Part shown: positions 17,259-26,539 of the stretch, piece after piece | Position numbering within the stretch: the first letter of the stretch is position 1 | Layout of the letters: each line of letters opens with the position of its first letter | NCBI GenBank assembly: GCA_020850695.1 | Contig: JADZEF010000216.1 | Span: 1 to 43,378 of the forward strand | Source: Planctomycetaceae bacterium | GTDB lineage: Bacteria; Planctomycetota; Planctomycetia; Planctomycetales; Planctomycetaceae | Reading direction: 5' to 3' | Length of the DNA stretch: 43,378 bases | The notes under the pieces: model-generated | Told to the model about the DNA's origin: nothing | Database searches by the model: none | Seen by the model: the letters and a program-made list of their open reading frames with translations, nothing else | Translations under genes and position numbers: made by a program

Positions 17259-18731
17259 TCACTCTTCCGCCGTGGAGGCGGTCGTAGCGACAGGAGCTTC
17301 TTTCAGCGCGGGCGGAGCCTTGCCGTTGTAAGGCACGCTCAGCACATAGTTCACAATGTCCCAGATCTCGTTTTCCTTGAGGGCCGTGTTGAACGACGGC
17401 ATCGGCGTTCCTTTGATGCCCGCATAAACCCGCCGATAAACGTCGATTGGACGGCGGCCCCCGCGATAGATCCCCTGGGTCAGGTCGCGCGGCTTGATTT
17501 CCTTATCCCAGGCGTCGAACAGCCCGGGCTTGTCGTATTCCGATCCGTCCGATCGCTTCTGCACGTCGGTCGTCTGCGGTCCGTCGCCGCGGCCGCCAAG
17601 CCCGTGGCAACTCGCACATTTCGTCTTGTCGGAAAGGTACAGTTTACGGCCGCGCTCGATGGAGGCCGCGTCGGCGACCGGGTCGATCCGTCCCGACTTC
17701 GGATGGATGACGCTGGAAGCCTCGTCGGCGCGACCCCAGTCGCGGCTGAGACCGGCGAACGCGCTCTCGATCGATTCGTCGAACTCGGCGATGAACTCTT
17801 TCGAAGTCGCGGCCTTCGTCAATTCCTTCTCGACGTCGGCCCGGCTTTCACCCTTCTTCTCCCGCTCGTCGATGGCCGGCTTCGAGTAATCCTTGAGGCC
17901 CGCGTTGAGTCTCGATTCAAATTCACCCCGCTGCGCCAGCCACCTGACGTACTCGGTGATCGCCTTCAGCTCCTCGTCCTTCAGAAGCAGGAACGACGGC
18001 ATGTAGGTGCCGGGAATGCCGTTGCGGATGATGCGGTGAAGATCCTCCCGCGACACTTTGTCGCGCGAAGACGTCGACGTGAACTTGAAGACGCCCAGCC
18101 GATAATCGCGCGGCAACGGATTGAGATACCGGGCCGTGGGACCATTTCCATCGCCCGAAACGCCGTGGCAGTGCATGCAATGCTGCATGTAGAGGCGGCG
18201 GCCGCTTTGCATTCCAAAGCCGATGACACGGAACTTGTCCCCCGGCTCGGGGTTGTCGGGGACGTTGATCGACAGCTCGATCGACTGTTCCGTCGGGTGG
18301 TATCCGATGACCTGGAACTCGGCCGGGACATCCTTGCGCTGACGGGTGATCGTCACATTAGTGTTGGGCCCGCTGTCCCAGACGAAGGCAGCACCCGTCA
18401 GGTCCACCTTCTTCAACTGCTCAGCGGTCTCGGGCTTCGTCCATTCGTAGGTGAAATGGTTGCTTCCCGCTCCGCCCCCCTCTTTCACGACGCCTTCGGC
18501 CGTGCCGTAGTCGATCGGCAAGCGGAGCGACGCGTAGAGGTTCTGCGGCGTGCCGAAGTTCTCGGCGACCGCCTGCTCGACGCGGCTTTGAACCGGACGG
18601 ATCATGTCCGTCGTCCGCTTGCTCGAGACGAACACCGCTTCCGGCGTCTTGCCGCAACCGCTTGCCGCCACGGCGCACAATGCCGCCGTCGCCAGCCAAC
18701 GCACGCGAACAGGAATAGTTGCTCGTGCCAC
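17259..18731 (-). CDS. Diheme cytochrome c lipoprotein
   Basis: A 490-residue lipoprotein: a hydrophobic signal (VRWLATAALCAVA) ends in ASGC with Cys26 as the likely lipid-bearing residue. Two class I cytochrome c domains are visible. Domain 1 has CMHCH (185-189) with axial Met in GTYMPSF near 244; domain 2 has CASCH (372-376) with Met in GTPMPSF near 435. The N-terminal 170 residues have no recognised family and contain strand-rich segments (VDLTGAAFVWDSG). A charged helical linker (about 285-330) separates the domains. A GTG start at 18731 has AGAGG about 9 nt upstream. Placed between the copper protein and CtaC, it is the likely membrane-tethered electron carrier to the CuA site; this is inferred from order and domain content. 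Confidence 0.88.
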   Translation of the reverse strand: MARATIPVRVRWLATAALCAVAASGCGKTPEAVFVSSKRTTDMIRPVQSRVEQAVAENFGTPQNLYASLRLPIDYGTAEGVVKEGGGAGSNHFTYEWTKPETAEQLKKVDLTGAAFVWDSGPNTNVTITRQRKDVPAEFQVIGYHPTEQSIELSINVPDNPEPGDKFRVIGFGMQSGRRLYMQHCMHCHGVSGDGNGPTARYLNPLPRDYRLGVFKFTSTSSRDKVSREDLHRIIRNGIPGTYMPSFLLLKDEELKAITEYVRWLAQRGEFESRLNAGLKDYSKPAIDEREKKGESRADVEKELTKAATSKEFIAEFDESIESAFAGLSRDWGRADEASSVIHPKSGRIDPVADAASIERGRKLYLSDKTKCASCHGLGGRGDGPQTTDVQKRSDGSEYDKPGLFDAWDKEIKPRDLTQGIYRGGRRPIDVYRRVYAGIKGTPMPSFNTALKENEIWDIVNYVLSVPYNGKAPPALKEAPVATTASTAEE

Positions 18732-18856
18732 GAACAGGACCTCTTAGCTTGATCATCGCCGCAGGCCGGTCGCCTGGGCGTCTTCACCATTCATCGCTAT
18801 TCAGCGGCTCTCAAGGCCGCACCATCTTGCCCATCGCCGAAGGGGTCGTCGAGCGA

Positions 18857-19792
18857 TCAGTCGCGCGAGGAGATGATCACGGTCCGCACCGGGTGATCGT
18901 TGTTCACAGCGAACTTGCTCGCGTCGTAAGAGAGCTCCTTCTCGGTCGCCTTGTCGGCCTCGATCGTGATCTTGAGCTTCCGCTCGATGTACTTCGGAGC
19001 TTCGTGCCACACGATGAACTCGTGCGTGCCCGAGGGGACGTCCTTGATCTCGAACTTGCCGTCCTTGTCGGTCACCGCCACGAACGTGTGCGCCAGCGGA
19101 AGATGCCACGCCGCCATGAAGCCGTGGATGTCGCACTTCACGAACAACGGCTCCTTCTCCGCGCCGTTGTAGACCATCGGAATGCCGGTCCGGTCGTTCG
19201 GCGCGATCGACTTACTGATGGCTTCGTTGTCGGGGTTGTTCGGGTTCGTGTGCGTGTTGTGCGTGACGTTGTCATCGCTGATGATGTTGATCGTCTGTCC
19301 GACGCGGTAGGTGGAGGCGTGGGGCAGGAACCGGCAGAACTTCTGGTCGAACACGGCCGGCTCGGTCGGGACCGGCGGGACCTTCGCCCCGGCCGGGACC
19401 TTCTGAAGATAGATGAAGACATTGGCCACGCCGCCGTCGGCTCCGACGACCAGCTTTTCGTCCGGGAGATCTTCCGCCGCACAGACGGCCGAGTCCTTTA
19501 CGACGTCGTCGCCGGCCCCCTTCTTCGCAATCCACTTCTGTTCGGGGGCGGTTCCCTTCAGCACGACCCGGCCGGTGAACGATCCGAAGCCGCCGGGCGC
19601 GGGAGCCTTGGCGCCCCCGTCACCTTTTTCGGTCGTGGCTCCGGCTTCCGCCGTATCGCCGCCGCCTTCGGCCTTCTTGCTCGACTTGGCTGTGACCGTG
19701 GGCTTCTGCGAGGCGCCGCCGCCGCAACCGATGAGCGTGGCCGCAACGAATCCGGCCGCCAGGCCGCCGAGCATGAGTGAGCGCTTCGTCAT
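18857..19792 (-). CDS. Cupredoxin-like lipoprotein with C-terminal beta-sandwich
   Basis: A 311-residue lipoprotein: signal LAAGFVAATLIGC, lipidated Cys23, then a Gly/Lys/Ala-rich linker to about 68. Residues 70-235 form a cupredoxin-like domain. A plausible type 1 copper set is His178 or His181 (NVTHNTH), Cys220, His223 and Met226 in VKCDIHGFM. Residues 236-311 look like a carboxypeptidase-regulatory-type beta domain (VTDKDGKFEIKDVPSGTHEF). The order domain-plus-regulatory fold is common in large planctomycete proteins with a methylamine-utilisation-like label. Its start overlaps the stop of the octaheme gene (TAATG), so the two are coupled. It probably carries electrons between the quinol-oxidising complex and the oxidase, but copper binding has only been inferred. 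Confidence 0.82.
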   Translation of the reverse strand: MTKRSLMLGGLAAGFVAATLIGCGGGASQKPTVTAKSSKKAEGGGDTAEAGATTEKGDGGAKAPAPGGFGSFTGRVVLKGTAPEQKWIAKKGAGDDVVKDSAVCAAEDLPDEKLVVGADGGVANVFIYLQKVPAGAKVPPVPTEPAVFDQKFCRFLPHASTYRVGQTINIISDDNVTHNTHTNPNNPDNEAISKSIAPNDRTGIPMVYNGAEKEPLFVKCDIHGFMAAWHLPLAHTFVAVTDKDGKFEIKDVPSGTHEFIVWHEAPKYIERKLKITIEADKATEKELSYDASKFAVNNDHPVRTVIISSRD

Positions 19793-22700
19793 TATTTCTC
19801 ATCCTTTCCTGCATCCGCAGGCTGGTCGTTCTTTGCGGGAGCGGCTGCCGGCCGGTTGGGGACCTTGCCGAATCGCTCCAGCAACCTCGGGTAATTCATG
19901 AGAGCATCGCGGGCCGCGGCCGCTTCGGCCTGGCCGTCTCCGTCCAGGAGATCCTTGATCGGCGGCTTCGTCTTCGAGAAGAGGGCCGGCATGGAGGTGT
20001 AGGGGAGGACCCACTTCGGATTATAGATCCACAGCATCGTCCAGTCGGGACGCAGACGCTCGGCGGCGTTCTCGAGATCCGGTCCGCGGACCGGCTTCTT
20101 CGGATCGACCTGCACCATCCGTCCGCCGACGCTGTGACACTTGATGCACGTTTCCTGGTGGTTCAACACCTTCCACGCCTGGCCGAGGTATCCCGATTCA
20201 TCCGACCCGCTGTCGGCTCCGAAGTGAGCCTGCTTCGCGGCGAGGTACTCGGGTTCGCGCTGCGGGACAGCCTGGTACGGGAAGACCGCACCATCCTTGG
20301 CGGCGAAGTAGTTCGCCAGCGTCTGGGCTTCTTCGTCGCTCATGTTGAACCGCGGCATCCGCAGCACGGTCATGTGCCGCAGCGTGTACGGATCCTTGAG
20401 GAACCGGTAGAGCCAGGCCGTCTGAACCTTCACGCCTTCTCGATAGAGGGTCGGCGGGGCCTTCTGCCAGGCGTCGTCGATCTTGTCGGGGCTGCGGTCG
20501 CCGCCGGTAAGGGCGTCGATGAGCCAGAAGGCGAAATCGCCTCCGCGAGCCGGTTCGATGTGCAACAGGTCCTTCACCGGGACTTCGAACTGGGCCATTG
20601 GCCGCAGCATGCGGTCATTGACCTTAAGGTTCTCCCACATGATGAGGTTGTAGACGCGGTTCTCCTCGTCTTCCTCGGGATCCGGGGGCAGCTTCACGGA
20701 ACCTTCGAACGTCAGAACCCCCTTGCCGTCGCCATCGGGCGTCACCTTCACGGAGCGCGGCGGCTTGAGCTGGTGGAGAAGCTCGAGCGATTGCGGGTGC
20801 TCGTCGGGCGGCAGCCCCTTGAAGTAGGGAAGGCGTTCGATCTCGGCCCGCACCGTGAACTTCGAAAGTTCGACCGAGTGGCAGCCGGTGCAGTTGTACT
20901 TGTCCAGAAGGATCTCACCCTGCACGCGGGTCATCGCCTCGGTGTTCGGACGGTAGAGATAATTCTCCGGCGGCGGCTCGGCGACGAGTCCCAGAACGAA
21001 GGTGGCGACGTCCTGGATGTCCTGCTCGCTGAAGGGGAACTTCGGCATTTTCAGCCGTTCGTCGAAGCCCTTCGTCTCGATCTTTTCGTAGTCGTAGCTT
21101 CGCGGATCCCGCAGCTTTTGCCAGAGGAACCCGCCGCGGCCGTGGTGCGACAGGTTGTCGAAGAAGTAGGCCGCGGTGAGTTCACGTTCCCTGGTCGCCT
21201 CATCGGTGAATTCACCGGCGCGGGCGGCCTTCATCGCGGTCTCGACGCGTTCCTGCGTGCTCGATCCGTCCGGCTCGCCGTGATGATGCAGGAACTCGTG
21301 GATGTGCTCGGGAGCGAGACGCGACGGATCCTTGCGGCCCCAGTCCTGAAGGGCGACGCCGATCGGGCGGGCCGTTTCGAACTCGGGGATGTCGTGGCAG
21401 CCGTAGCAGCCGTACTTCGAGACCGTCTTGCGGCCGACGTAGCTGAGCTGCATCTGCTCGGTGATGGCTCCGTTGAAGTAGAAGCGGTCTCCCGCCTGCG
21501 GCTTCTTTTCGGGGGTGTTGTCGGCATCTGCCTTGGCGATGCGGGCCTTGTCGCTCTCGGTCAGCTTGAGCGTCACGGTTCCCGTCTTGAGGTCGATCTG
21601 GGCGTCATCGTACTTGCGGCCGACGAAGCCGCCGCTCGCGAAGACGAAGGTCGCCTGTTCGGGAAGTTCCTTTGGCGGATTGTTGAACTTCACGCTGTAA
21701 GTGCCGGATTCGGTCACTTCGTCAATTTCGCCGGAGTTTACCAGCTCGATCTCATCCCCCTTGATGACCGGGGCTTCGCGGGCGGGGTAGCGATGATCCT
21801 TGTCCAGAGCCTGCTCGACGAGCGCCTTGGGCAGTGCCCGCGACAGGTTGAGCTTCGCGTATTCGTGGAGGTCGTCGGTGCGCTTGGCGGCGCCTTCGGC
21901 GTCGGAAGCGAACGAGATCTGCGGGAACTTTTCAGTGCCCTTCTCCATCAGCCAGGCGGTGATGTCGGCCGCGGGGTCGATGTCGGTCTCGCCCTGCTTT
22001 GTCGGCGTGAGGTAAAGGTTCGGCATCCGCGAGCGCGGGTGGTAGCGCTGAGGGTCGCGGATCCAGGTGTAGAGCCACTTGCTGAAGTTCGGGTCGTTCT
22101 CGCCGGCCTTTTTGTCGGCCCGCAGCTTGGCATGCACGCGGTCGAGGTTCGGGCCGTAGTCCGACTTGGCCTTCGGGAAGTCGCCGTGCGTGTGGCAGGC
22201 GAGGCAACCCTTCTGCGAGAAGAGCAACTTTCCGCGCTGCGGGTCAGGAACATAGCCCTCGGCGGGCGAGTCGAGCTCGATGGGCTGCGACTTGCTGAAC
22301 AGGAACTGCGACAGGCCGGCGAGCTCGATCGGCGAGAACCGCTCGGCGTCGTGATCCTGCTGGTTCGACAGCTTGTAGAACTGCGGCATGCGGGTGGTCG
22401 GGCGGAACCGCTTCGGCTCTTCAGTCCACGTTTCGACGAACCCACGGGTGGTCTTCGACGCGATGTGCCGCAGCGATGGGCCGACCTTCCGCATCGCGCC
22501 TGCGACCTGCGTCGGGTCGTCGGCGATCTTCTTGGCGTCTTCCGCGGTCTGCGGTTCGAGACGGATGTCCGGGCCGATGGGCTTGCCCGCGTCATAGCCA
22601 TTGATTTCGTGGCAGCCGAAGCAGCCGTAATTCTTGATCAGCTCCCAGCCGCGGACGACGTGCGGGGCCGACTCGCCGAACTTCGGGCTGACGCCGAGTT

Positions 22701-23853
22701 CCGCGACCGAGTGATGGCACTTGATGCAGCCCGACTCGATGAGCCGCTTCGGGAGCATGGGAAGCTCCCAGAAGTGGTTCGAGTGATAGTGGTACTTTTC
22801 GGCCCACTCCTCGTCCTGGACGGGATTGTTGGGGGTGTGGGACGCGTTCGAGAAGGCCGTCGCCGAGCCCTGGCCGTCGTGGCACGCGGTGCAGCCGAAT
22901 TTCTCGGTCTTGTGCGGGCTCGTGTCGCCCGTGAAGAGGTCGGGCCGCGGGTGCGTCGAATAGGGGTGCGGGAACTTCCCTTCGTCGATCCAATCGTGAT
23001 AGTCGTCGCTGCCGGTCTCGCCGTGAGGGAAGGCGGGGATGTTGCCCGCCTTGACGACGTCGATGTTGATGTGGCAGGTGCGGCAGCGATCGAAGCGATC
23101 GGTCTGCGTCATGCCCAGGGTGACGGGAATCGTGATGTGGTCTTGAAGGACTTTCGTCGGGTTATTGAACCCGTCGAGAATCGGCAGGTCCATCAGTCGC
23201 CGCTTCACCCCCGAGAAACCGGTGGGAGCAGTCTTCCGGAGAATGGCGTCGAAAGGCTCAAGCTGTGCGCGAATCTTTTTCAACTCCGCGTCCGCAGCGT
23301 CCTTGGCTGCGGTTTCCTCTTTCAGTTCGGCCGTCTTCTGGTTGACCTCGGCGGTGCGGGTCTGATACTCGAGTTCCAGCTCCTGGGCCTTGCGGTTCTC
23401 CTCTTCGAACCGATTGAAGTATTCCTTCTTCGTTTCTTCCGGAGCGTCGTCGCGGACTTTGAGGTCGTAGTCGGCCCGGGCGACGTCGCGGATCGCCCGC
23501 TGATCGCGGAGCCGCCGCAGCGTCAGGTCCTGGTCGAGAGCGGCGCGCTTGGCCTCCCGCGTCAATTTGTCGACGCTGGCCCGCTTCGAGTTGACTTCCT
23601 TCCTGGCTTCCGCCTCGCGCTCCTCGGCGGCGCTCAGCTCGCTCTTGAATTCGTCGCTCTGCTCGAGCTTCGCCTTCTCGCGGCGCGTGATCTCGGCGTT
23701 GATTTTGTTATTCGTTGCCTGCACGCCGCGCCACGCATCCCGATGGTCGGCCGCCATCATCCAGATGGTCGCACCAAACATCGCGACCGCGCTCGCGAAG
23801 AACGCGACATGCATCTTGTTGATATTACGCCAATAGGCGTCTGTCGCCGGCAT
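19792..23853 (-). CDS. Membrane-anchored octaheme cytochrome c with coiled-coil neck
   Basis: A 1353-residue protein. One membrane helix (about 14-34) without a cleavage site is followed by a long charged coiled-coil (about 45-200). Eight CXXCH haem sites follow at 257, 321, 376, 411, 550, 816, 988 and 1236. The sites carry small insert domains, including a beta-rich segment (about 695-800) between the fifth and sixth. Repeated RMPQFY, RMPNLY and RMPRFN motifs, each followed by a helix, provide candidate axial Met or structural elements for class I-type c domains. It lies between the cytochrome b genes and the copper protein, in the place of a cytochrome c1 or f, which the cluster otherwise lacks. 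It is therefore the likely electron acceptor from the Rieske protein; this is inference. No characterised homologue is recognised. Confidence 0.9.
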   Translation of the reverse strand: MPATDAYWRNINKMHVAFFASAVAMFGATIWMMAADHRDAWRGVQATNNKINAEITRREKAKLEQSDEFKSELSAAEEREAEARKEVNSKRASVDKLTREAKRAALDQDLTLRRLRDQRAIRDVARADYDLKVRDDAPEETKKEYFNRFEEENRKAQELELEYQTRTAEVNQKTAELKEETAAKDAADAELKKIRAQLEPFDAILRKTAPTGFSGVKRRLMDLPILDGFNNPTKVLQDHITIPVTLGMTQTDRFDRCRTCHINIDVVKAGNIPAFPHGETGSDDYHDWIDEGKFPHPYSTHPRPDLFTGDTSPHKTEKFGCTACHDGQGSATAFSNASHTPNNPVQDEEWAEKYHYHSNHFWELPMLPKRLIESGCIKCHHSVAELGVSPKFGESAPHVVRGWELIKNYGCFGCHEINGYDAGKPIGPDIRLEPQTAEDAKKIADDPTQVAGAMRKVGPSLRHIASKTTRGFVETWTEEPKRFRPTTRMPQFYKLSNQQDHDAERFSPIELAGLSQFLFSKSQPIELDSPAEGYVPDPQRGKLLFSQKGCLACHTHGDFPKAKSDYGPNLDRVHAKLRADKKAGENDPNFSKWLYTWIRDPQRYHPRSRMPNLYLTPTKQGETDIDPAADITAWLMEKGTEKFPQISFASDAEGAAKRTDDLHEYAKLNLSRALPKALVEQALDKDHRYPAREAPVIKGDEIELVNSGEIDEVTESGTYSVKFNNPPKELPEQATFVFASGGFVGRKYDDAQIDLKTGTVTLKLTESDKARIAKADADNTPEKKPQAGDRFYFNGAITEQMQLSYVGRKTVSKYGCYGCHDIPEFETARPIGVALQDWGRKDPSRLAPEHIHEFLHHHGEPDGSSTQERVETAMKAARAGEFTDEATRERELTAAYFFDNLSHHGRGGFLWQKLRDPRSYDYEKIETKGFDERLKMPKFPFSEQDIQDVATFVLGLVAEPPPENYLYRPNTEAMTRVQGEILLDKYNCTGCHSVELSKFTVRAEIERLPYFKGLPPDEHPQSLELLHQLKPPRSVKVTPDGDGKGVLTFEGSVKLPPDPEEDEENRVYNLIMWENLKVNDRMLRPMAQFEVPVKDLLHIEPARGGDFAFWLIDALTGGDRSPDKIDDAWQKAPPTLYREGVKVQTAWLYRFLKDPYTLRHMTVLRMPRFNMSDEEAQTLANYFAAKDGAVFPYQAVPQREPEYLAAKQAHFGADSGSDESGYLGQAWKVLNHQETCIKCHSVGGRMVQVDPKKPVRGPDLENAAERLRPDWTMLWIYNPKWVLPYTSMPALFSKTKPPIKDLLDGDGQAEAAAARDALMNYPRLLERFGKVPNRPAAAPAKNDQPADAGKDEK

Positions 23854-24012
23854 GGGACACGTGCCCTTGTTGCAGTCTTATCTCGTCGAATGAGGGTGTC
23901 ATACCCATGGAATGGATCGGGAGTGCACTTGCGTGCCGCTTCCTGTTTCCAGCCCCTTCACACCCTTTCGCACCTTTTCACACACTTCGCACCCGGCTTG
24001 CTCTTCCCATCG

Positions 24013-25392
24013 TCAGATGTTGAAGAAGTATTCCGGGATGGCCACGATGTACTTCAGGTTGAAGGCCCACCGCAGCACCATCTTGATCGGAAGGGCTGCC
24101 ATCATCAGCAGCAGGTTCGAGAAAACCATGTAGCGAATGAAGCCCATCCGATAGAAGAAATTCCGGAAGATCGTCGCCGCCAGGATGCCCGGAAGGACCG
24201 CGACGTAGACAATCGTCAGCACCAGCCCGAGCCACTCGCGGTAGAGGATGACCAGAAACTTCGTGCCTTCGTCGGCGCCCGCCGGAGCGACCGGCAAACC
24301 CTGGGCACTGGACGGAACCCACTTGAGCCAGAAGAGCTCGGACAGGTTGACGTTGTTCAGGGCCTCGAGCTTGTGGACGTCCCAGTACTCGTAGATTCCG
24401 AAGAAGTTCCAGTTCGGTCCCCTCAGGAACGTTCCGAGGATGATCATGGCGACCCACAGCGGCAGGAAGCCGAACATGAAGGTCAGAATCGCGAACTTGC
24501 GCTCGTTGAAGGTGTAGTAGCCGTTCCCCTTCTTGTTGAAGTCGATGTAGGGGAGGGCCATCAATCCCACCAGAATAATACTGGGGAACACCACTCCGGC
24601 CAGCCACGGGTCGTAGTAGACGAGCATTTCCTGAAGGCCGAGGAAGTACCACGGGGCCTTCGAGGGGTTGGGGGTCTTCACCGACGAGGCCGGTTCTTCG
24701 AGCGGGGCCTGCAGCAGGATGCCCCACACCACCAGGACGGCTGTCAGGACGACCATGCAGATGAGTTCGGTGTAGACGAGATCCGGCCACACCAGGACTT
24801 TTTCATTGTCTTCCTGCTCGTACAGCGGGCGGCCTGCGGCGATGCGTTCGTCGTTGTCGACGGCCCGCTTGAAATAGAGCCAGGTGAAGAACGCGACGAT
24901 GAAGAGCATCGCGACGATCGGCACGTTGTCCGGCTTCCCGACGATCTGGCGGAAGTCCCAGTCGGTCAGGCTGACCGCCATGAAGATCAGCGAGAGGTTC
25001 AGCAGCGTCCAGGCGACGTGCGGCTTGACCAGTTGCTTGCGATAGTAGACCACGGCGACGAACAGCACGACTGACAGGGTGAAGTACTTCACCGGGTTGG
25101 CGAGGCTGTCGATGGCCATCTTGGCGCCGAGCGGCATCCGCAGCAGAAAGCTCTCGGGCCGGTTCGAGCCGGTGAAGTGGGCTACCGCGACAATGCCCAG
25201 CATCACCGCGTAAAGGGCCCACAATCCGGCCGTGGGAACATCCATGCCGCCGAGAAGGGCCGGAAGCCGGACGTGCTGTTTCGATTTGTACGAGCGAACG
25301 GTCCAGCCGATATTCAGCAGGAACAGGATCATGTAGATCCAGCCCAAGCCGAAGATCACGCTGGGTGTCAGATCCGGATAAGGATTGGACAT
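24013..25392 (-). CDS. qcrC: Cytochrome b subunit IV-type protein with N-terminal membrane extension
   Basis: A 459-residue membrane protein. Residues about 200-370 match cytochrome b6f subunit IV (WPDLVYTELICMV, then SSVKTPNPSKAPWYFLGLQE). The quinol-oxidation motif PEWY reads APWY at 246-249, so the catalytic Glu is a Pro, a pattern known from menaquinol-type complexes. Before this, residues 1-200 add about five extra membrane helices not found in subunit IV, and more helices follow at the C-terminus, giving about ten in all. No haem-ligating His pairs are expected in this half. It follows the b6-type gene and precedes the octaheme cytochrome, and completes the split cytochrome b. The gene symbol follows use for menaquinol-cytochrome c reductases. 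Confidence 0.88.
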   Translation of the reverse strand: MSNPYPDLTPSVIFGLGWIYMILFLLNIGWTVRSYKSKQHVRLPALLGGMDVPTAGLWALYAVMLGIVAVAHFTGSNRPESFLLRMPLGAKMAIDSLANPVKYFTLSVVLFVAVVYYRKQLVKPHVAWTLLNLSLIFMAVSLTDWDFRQIVGKPDNVPIVAMLFIVAFFTWLYFKRAVDNDERIAAGRPLYEQEDNEKVLVWPDLVYTELICMVVLTAVLVVWGILLQAPLEEPASSVKTPNPSKAPWYFLGLQEMLVYYDPWLAGVVFPSIILVGLMALPYIDFNKKGNGYYTFNERKFAILTFMFGFLPLWVAMIILGTFLRGPNWNFFGIYEYWDVHKLEALNNVNLSELFWLKWVPSSAQGLPVAPAGADEGTKFLVILYREWLGLVLTIVYVAVLPGILAATIFRNFFYRMGFIRYMVFSNLLLMMAALPIKMVLRWAFNLKYIVAIPEYFFNI

Positions 25393-25506
25393 TCCGGGGT
25401 CACCGCTGAGGCGAGGCGAGAATTAGCTGACGTTGAATGCCGAACTTCGAAATTCAAATGGCTAATGAAAACTCAAAGTCAAAAAACCGAAACGTGCAAA
25501 GAGTGA

Positions 25507-25524
25507 CGCAGAAGACCTTCTGCG
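25507..25524. repeat. Short hairpin between the two cytochrome b genes
   Basis: CGCAGAAG and CTTCTGCG pair perfectly around a 2-base spacer. The surrounding 147-base gap is unusually A/T-rich for this window (25420-25500) and holds no gene. It could be a processing or attenuation element in the operon transcript. Confidence 0.4.
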
Positions 25525-25539
25525 CCCCCCTTTCGTCTG

Positions 25540-26313
25540 TCACAACGGCTGACTGATGCCGCCGTCCTTTCGCACCCGCCAGAAGTGGATGGCGATCAGG
25601 AGCGAAACGACCAGCGGGATGGCCACGCAGTGGAGAATGTAGAAGCGATTAAGCGTGTCTTCGCCGACGAACCGGCTGCCAAGGAGCAGGAAGCGAGCGT
25701 CGCTGCCGCTCGTGATCAGGTCGAATCCACCGACATTGAGCAACTGGGCTCCGGGGCCTTCATAGCCGAGGAACGGCGTCGCGCGGGCCATGTTCGAACC
25801 GACGGTGATGGCCCAGATCGCCAGCTGATCCCAAGGCAGCAGATAGCCGGTGAACGAGAGCAGGAGCGTCAACACCAGCAGCAGCACGCCGATCACCCAG
25901 TTGAACTCCCGCGGCGGCTTGTAGCTTCCCGTCAAAAAGACGCGGTACATGTGCAACCACACGGTGATGACCATCGCGTGGGCGCCCCAGCGATGAATCT
26001 CTCGCATGATGCCTAAGGTGCGGACGTCTCGCAGAGCGAGAATGTCGTTGAATGCCCACTCGAGAGTCGGGCGGTAGTAGAACATCAGCATCACGCCCGT
26101 GATCGTCTCGACGAGGAACAGGAAGAACGTGATTCCTCCCATGCACCAGGTATACGAGAGGGCGATCCCCTGCTTCTTGATCGAGACGGGGTGCAGGTGC
26201 AGGAAGAAGTTCGTCAGCATCACGACGATGCGGTTCCGCCGATCGACCGGGGCCGGATGGCGGAAGATGCTCTTCCAGATCTGCGATTCGCGAATGTAAT
26301 CGCCGACAGACAT
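25540..26313 (-). CDS. qcrB: Cytochrome b6-type subunit of quinol oxidase complex
   Basis: A 257-residue four-helix cytochrome b. Haem-ligating histidines are His107 and His121 on one helix and His228 and His243 on the other. The spacings of 14 and 15 residues are those of cytochrome b6, not of the mitochondrial type (14 and 14). The end RVRKDGGISQPL also matches b6. Cys57 in WCMGGITF aligns with the b6 cysteine that covalently binds the extra haem c-n in b6f complexes and in the Bacillus QcrB. SFTGYLLPWDQ is another conserved stretch. It oxidises (mena)quinol together with the next gene and the Rieske protein. It comes 226 bases after the Rieske stop. Confidence 0.95.
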   Translation of the reverse strand: MSVGDYIRESQIWKSIFRHPAPVDRRNRIVVMLTNFFLHLHPVSIKKQGIALSYTWCMGGITFFLFLVETITGVMLMFYYRPTLEWAFNDILALRDVRTLGIMREIHRWGAHAMVITVWLHMYRVFLTGSYKPPREFNWVIGVLLLVLTLLLSFTGYLLPWDQLAIWAITVGSNMARATPFLGYEGPGAQLLNVGGFDLITSGSDARFLLLGSRFVGEDTLNRFYILHCVAIPLVVSLLIAIHFWRVRKDGGISQPL

Positions 26314-26539
26314 CGGAATCAGGGGGCAGGAGTGAGGAGCAGGAAACGGGAGCGGGGAGACACTCCCGCACGGCCTTCAATCAACCGCGAACCACCAAAA
26401 CTTCGCCAAAAAACCACCTCCAGACGGGTAGCGGAAACCGTTCCACCATTCCGGATTCGCCGAGAGGTCGATGTGACGCAACTTTCGCAACCCCTGGCGG
26501 CCTGGCGCCTGTAAGCCGCCTCATCAAACACGGTGCCCG

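Noticed and set aside
19777..25074. A 1765-codon open frame on the plus strand opposite the octaheme and cytochrome b genes
   Set aside because: Its product has no recognisable domain and is rich in Arg, Val, Leu and Asp as expected for antisense of a high-GC gene. The minus strand encodes clear cytochromes over the same bases.
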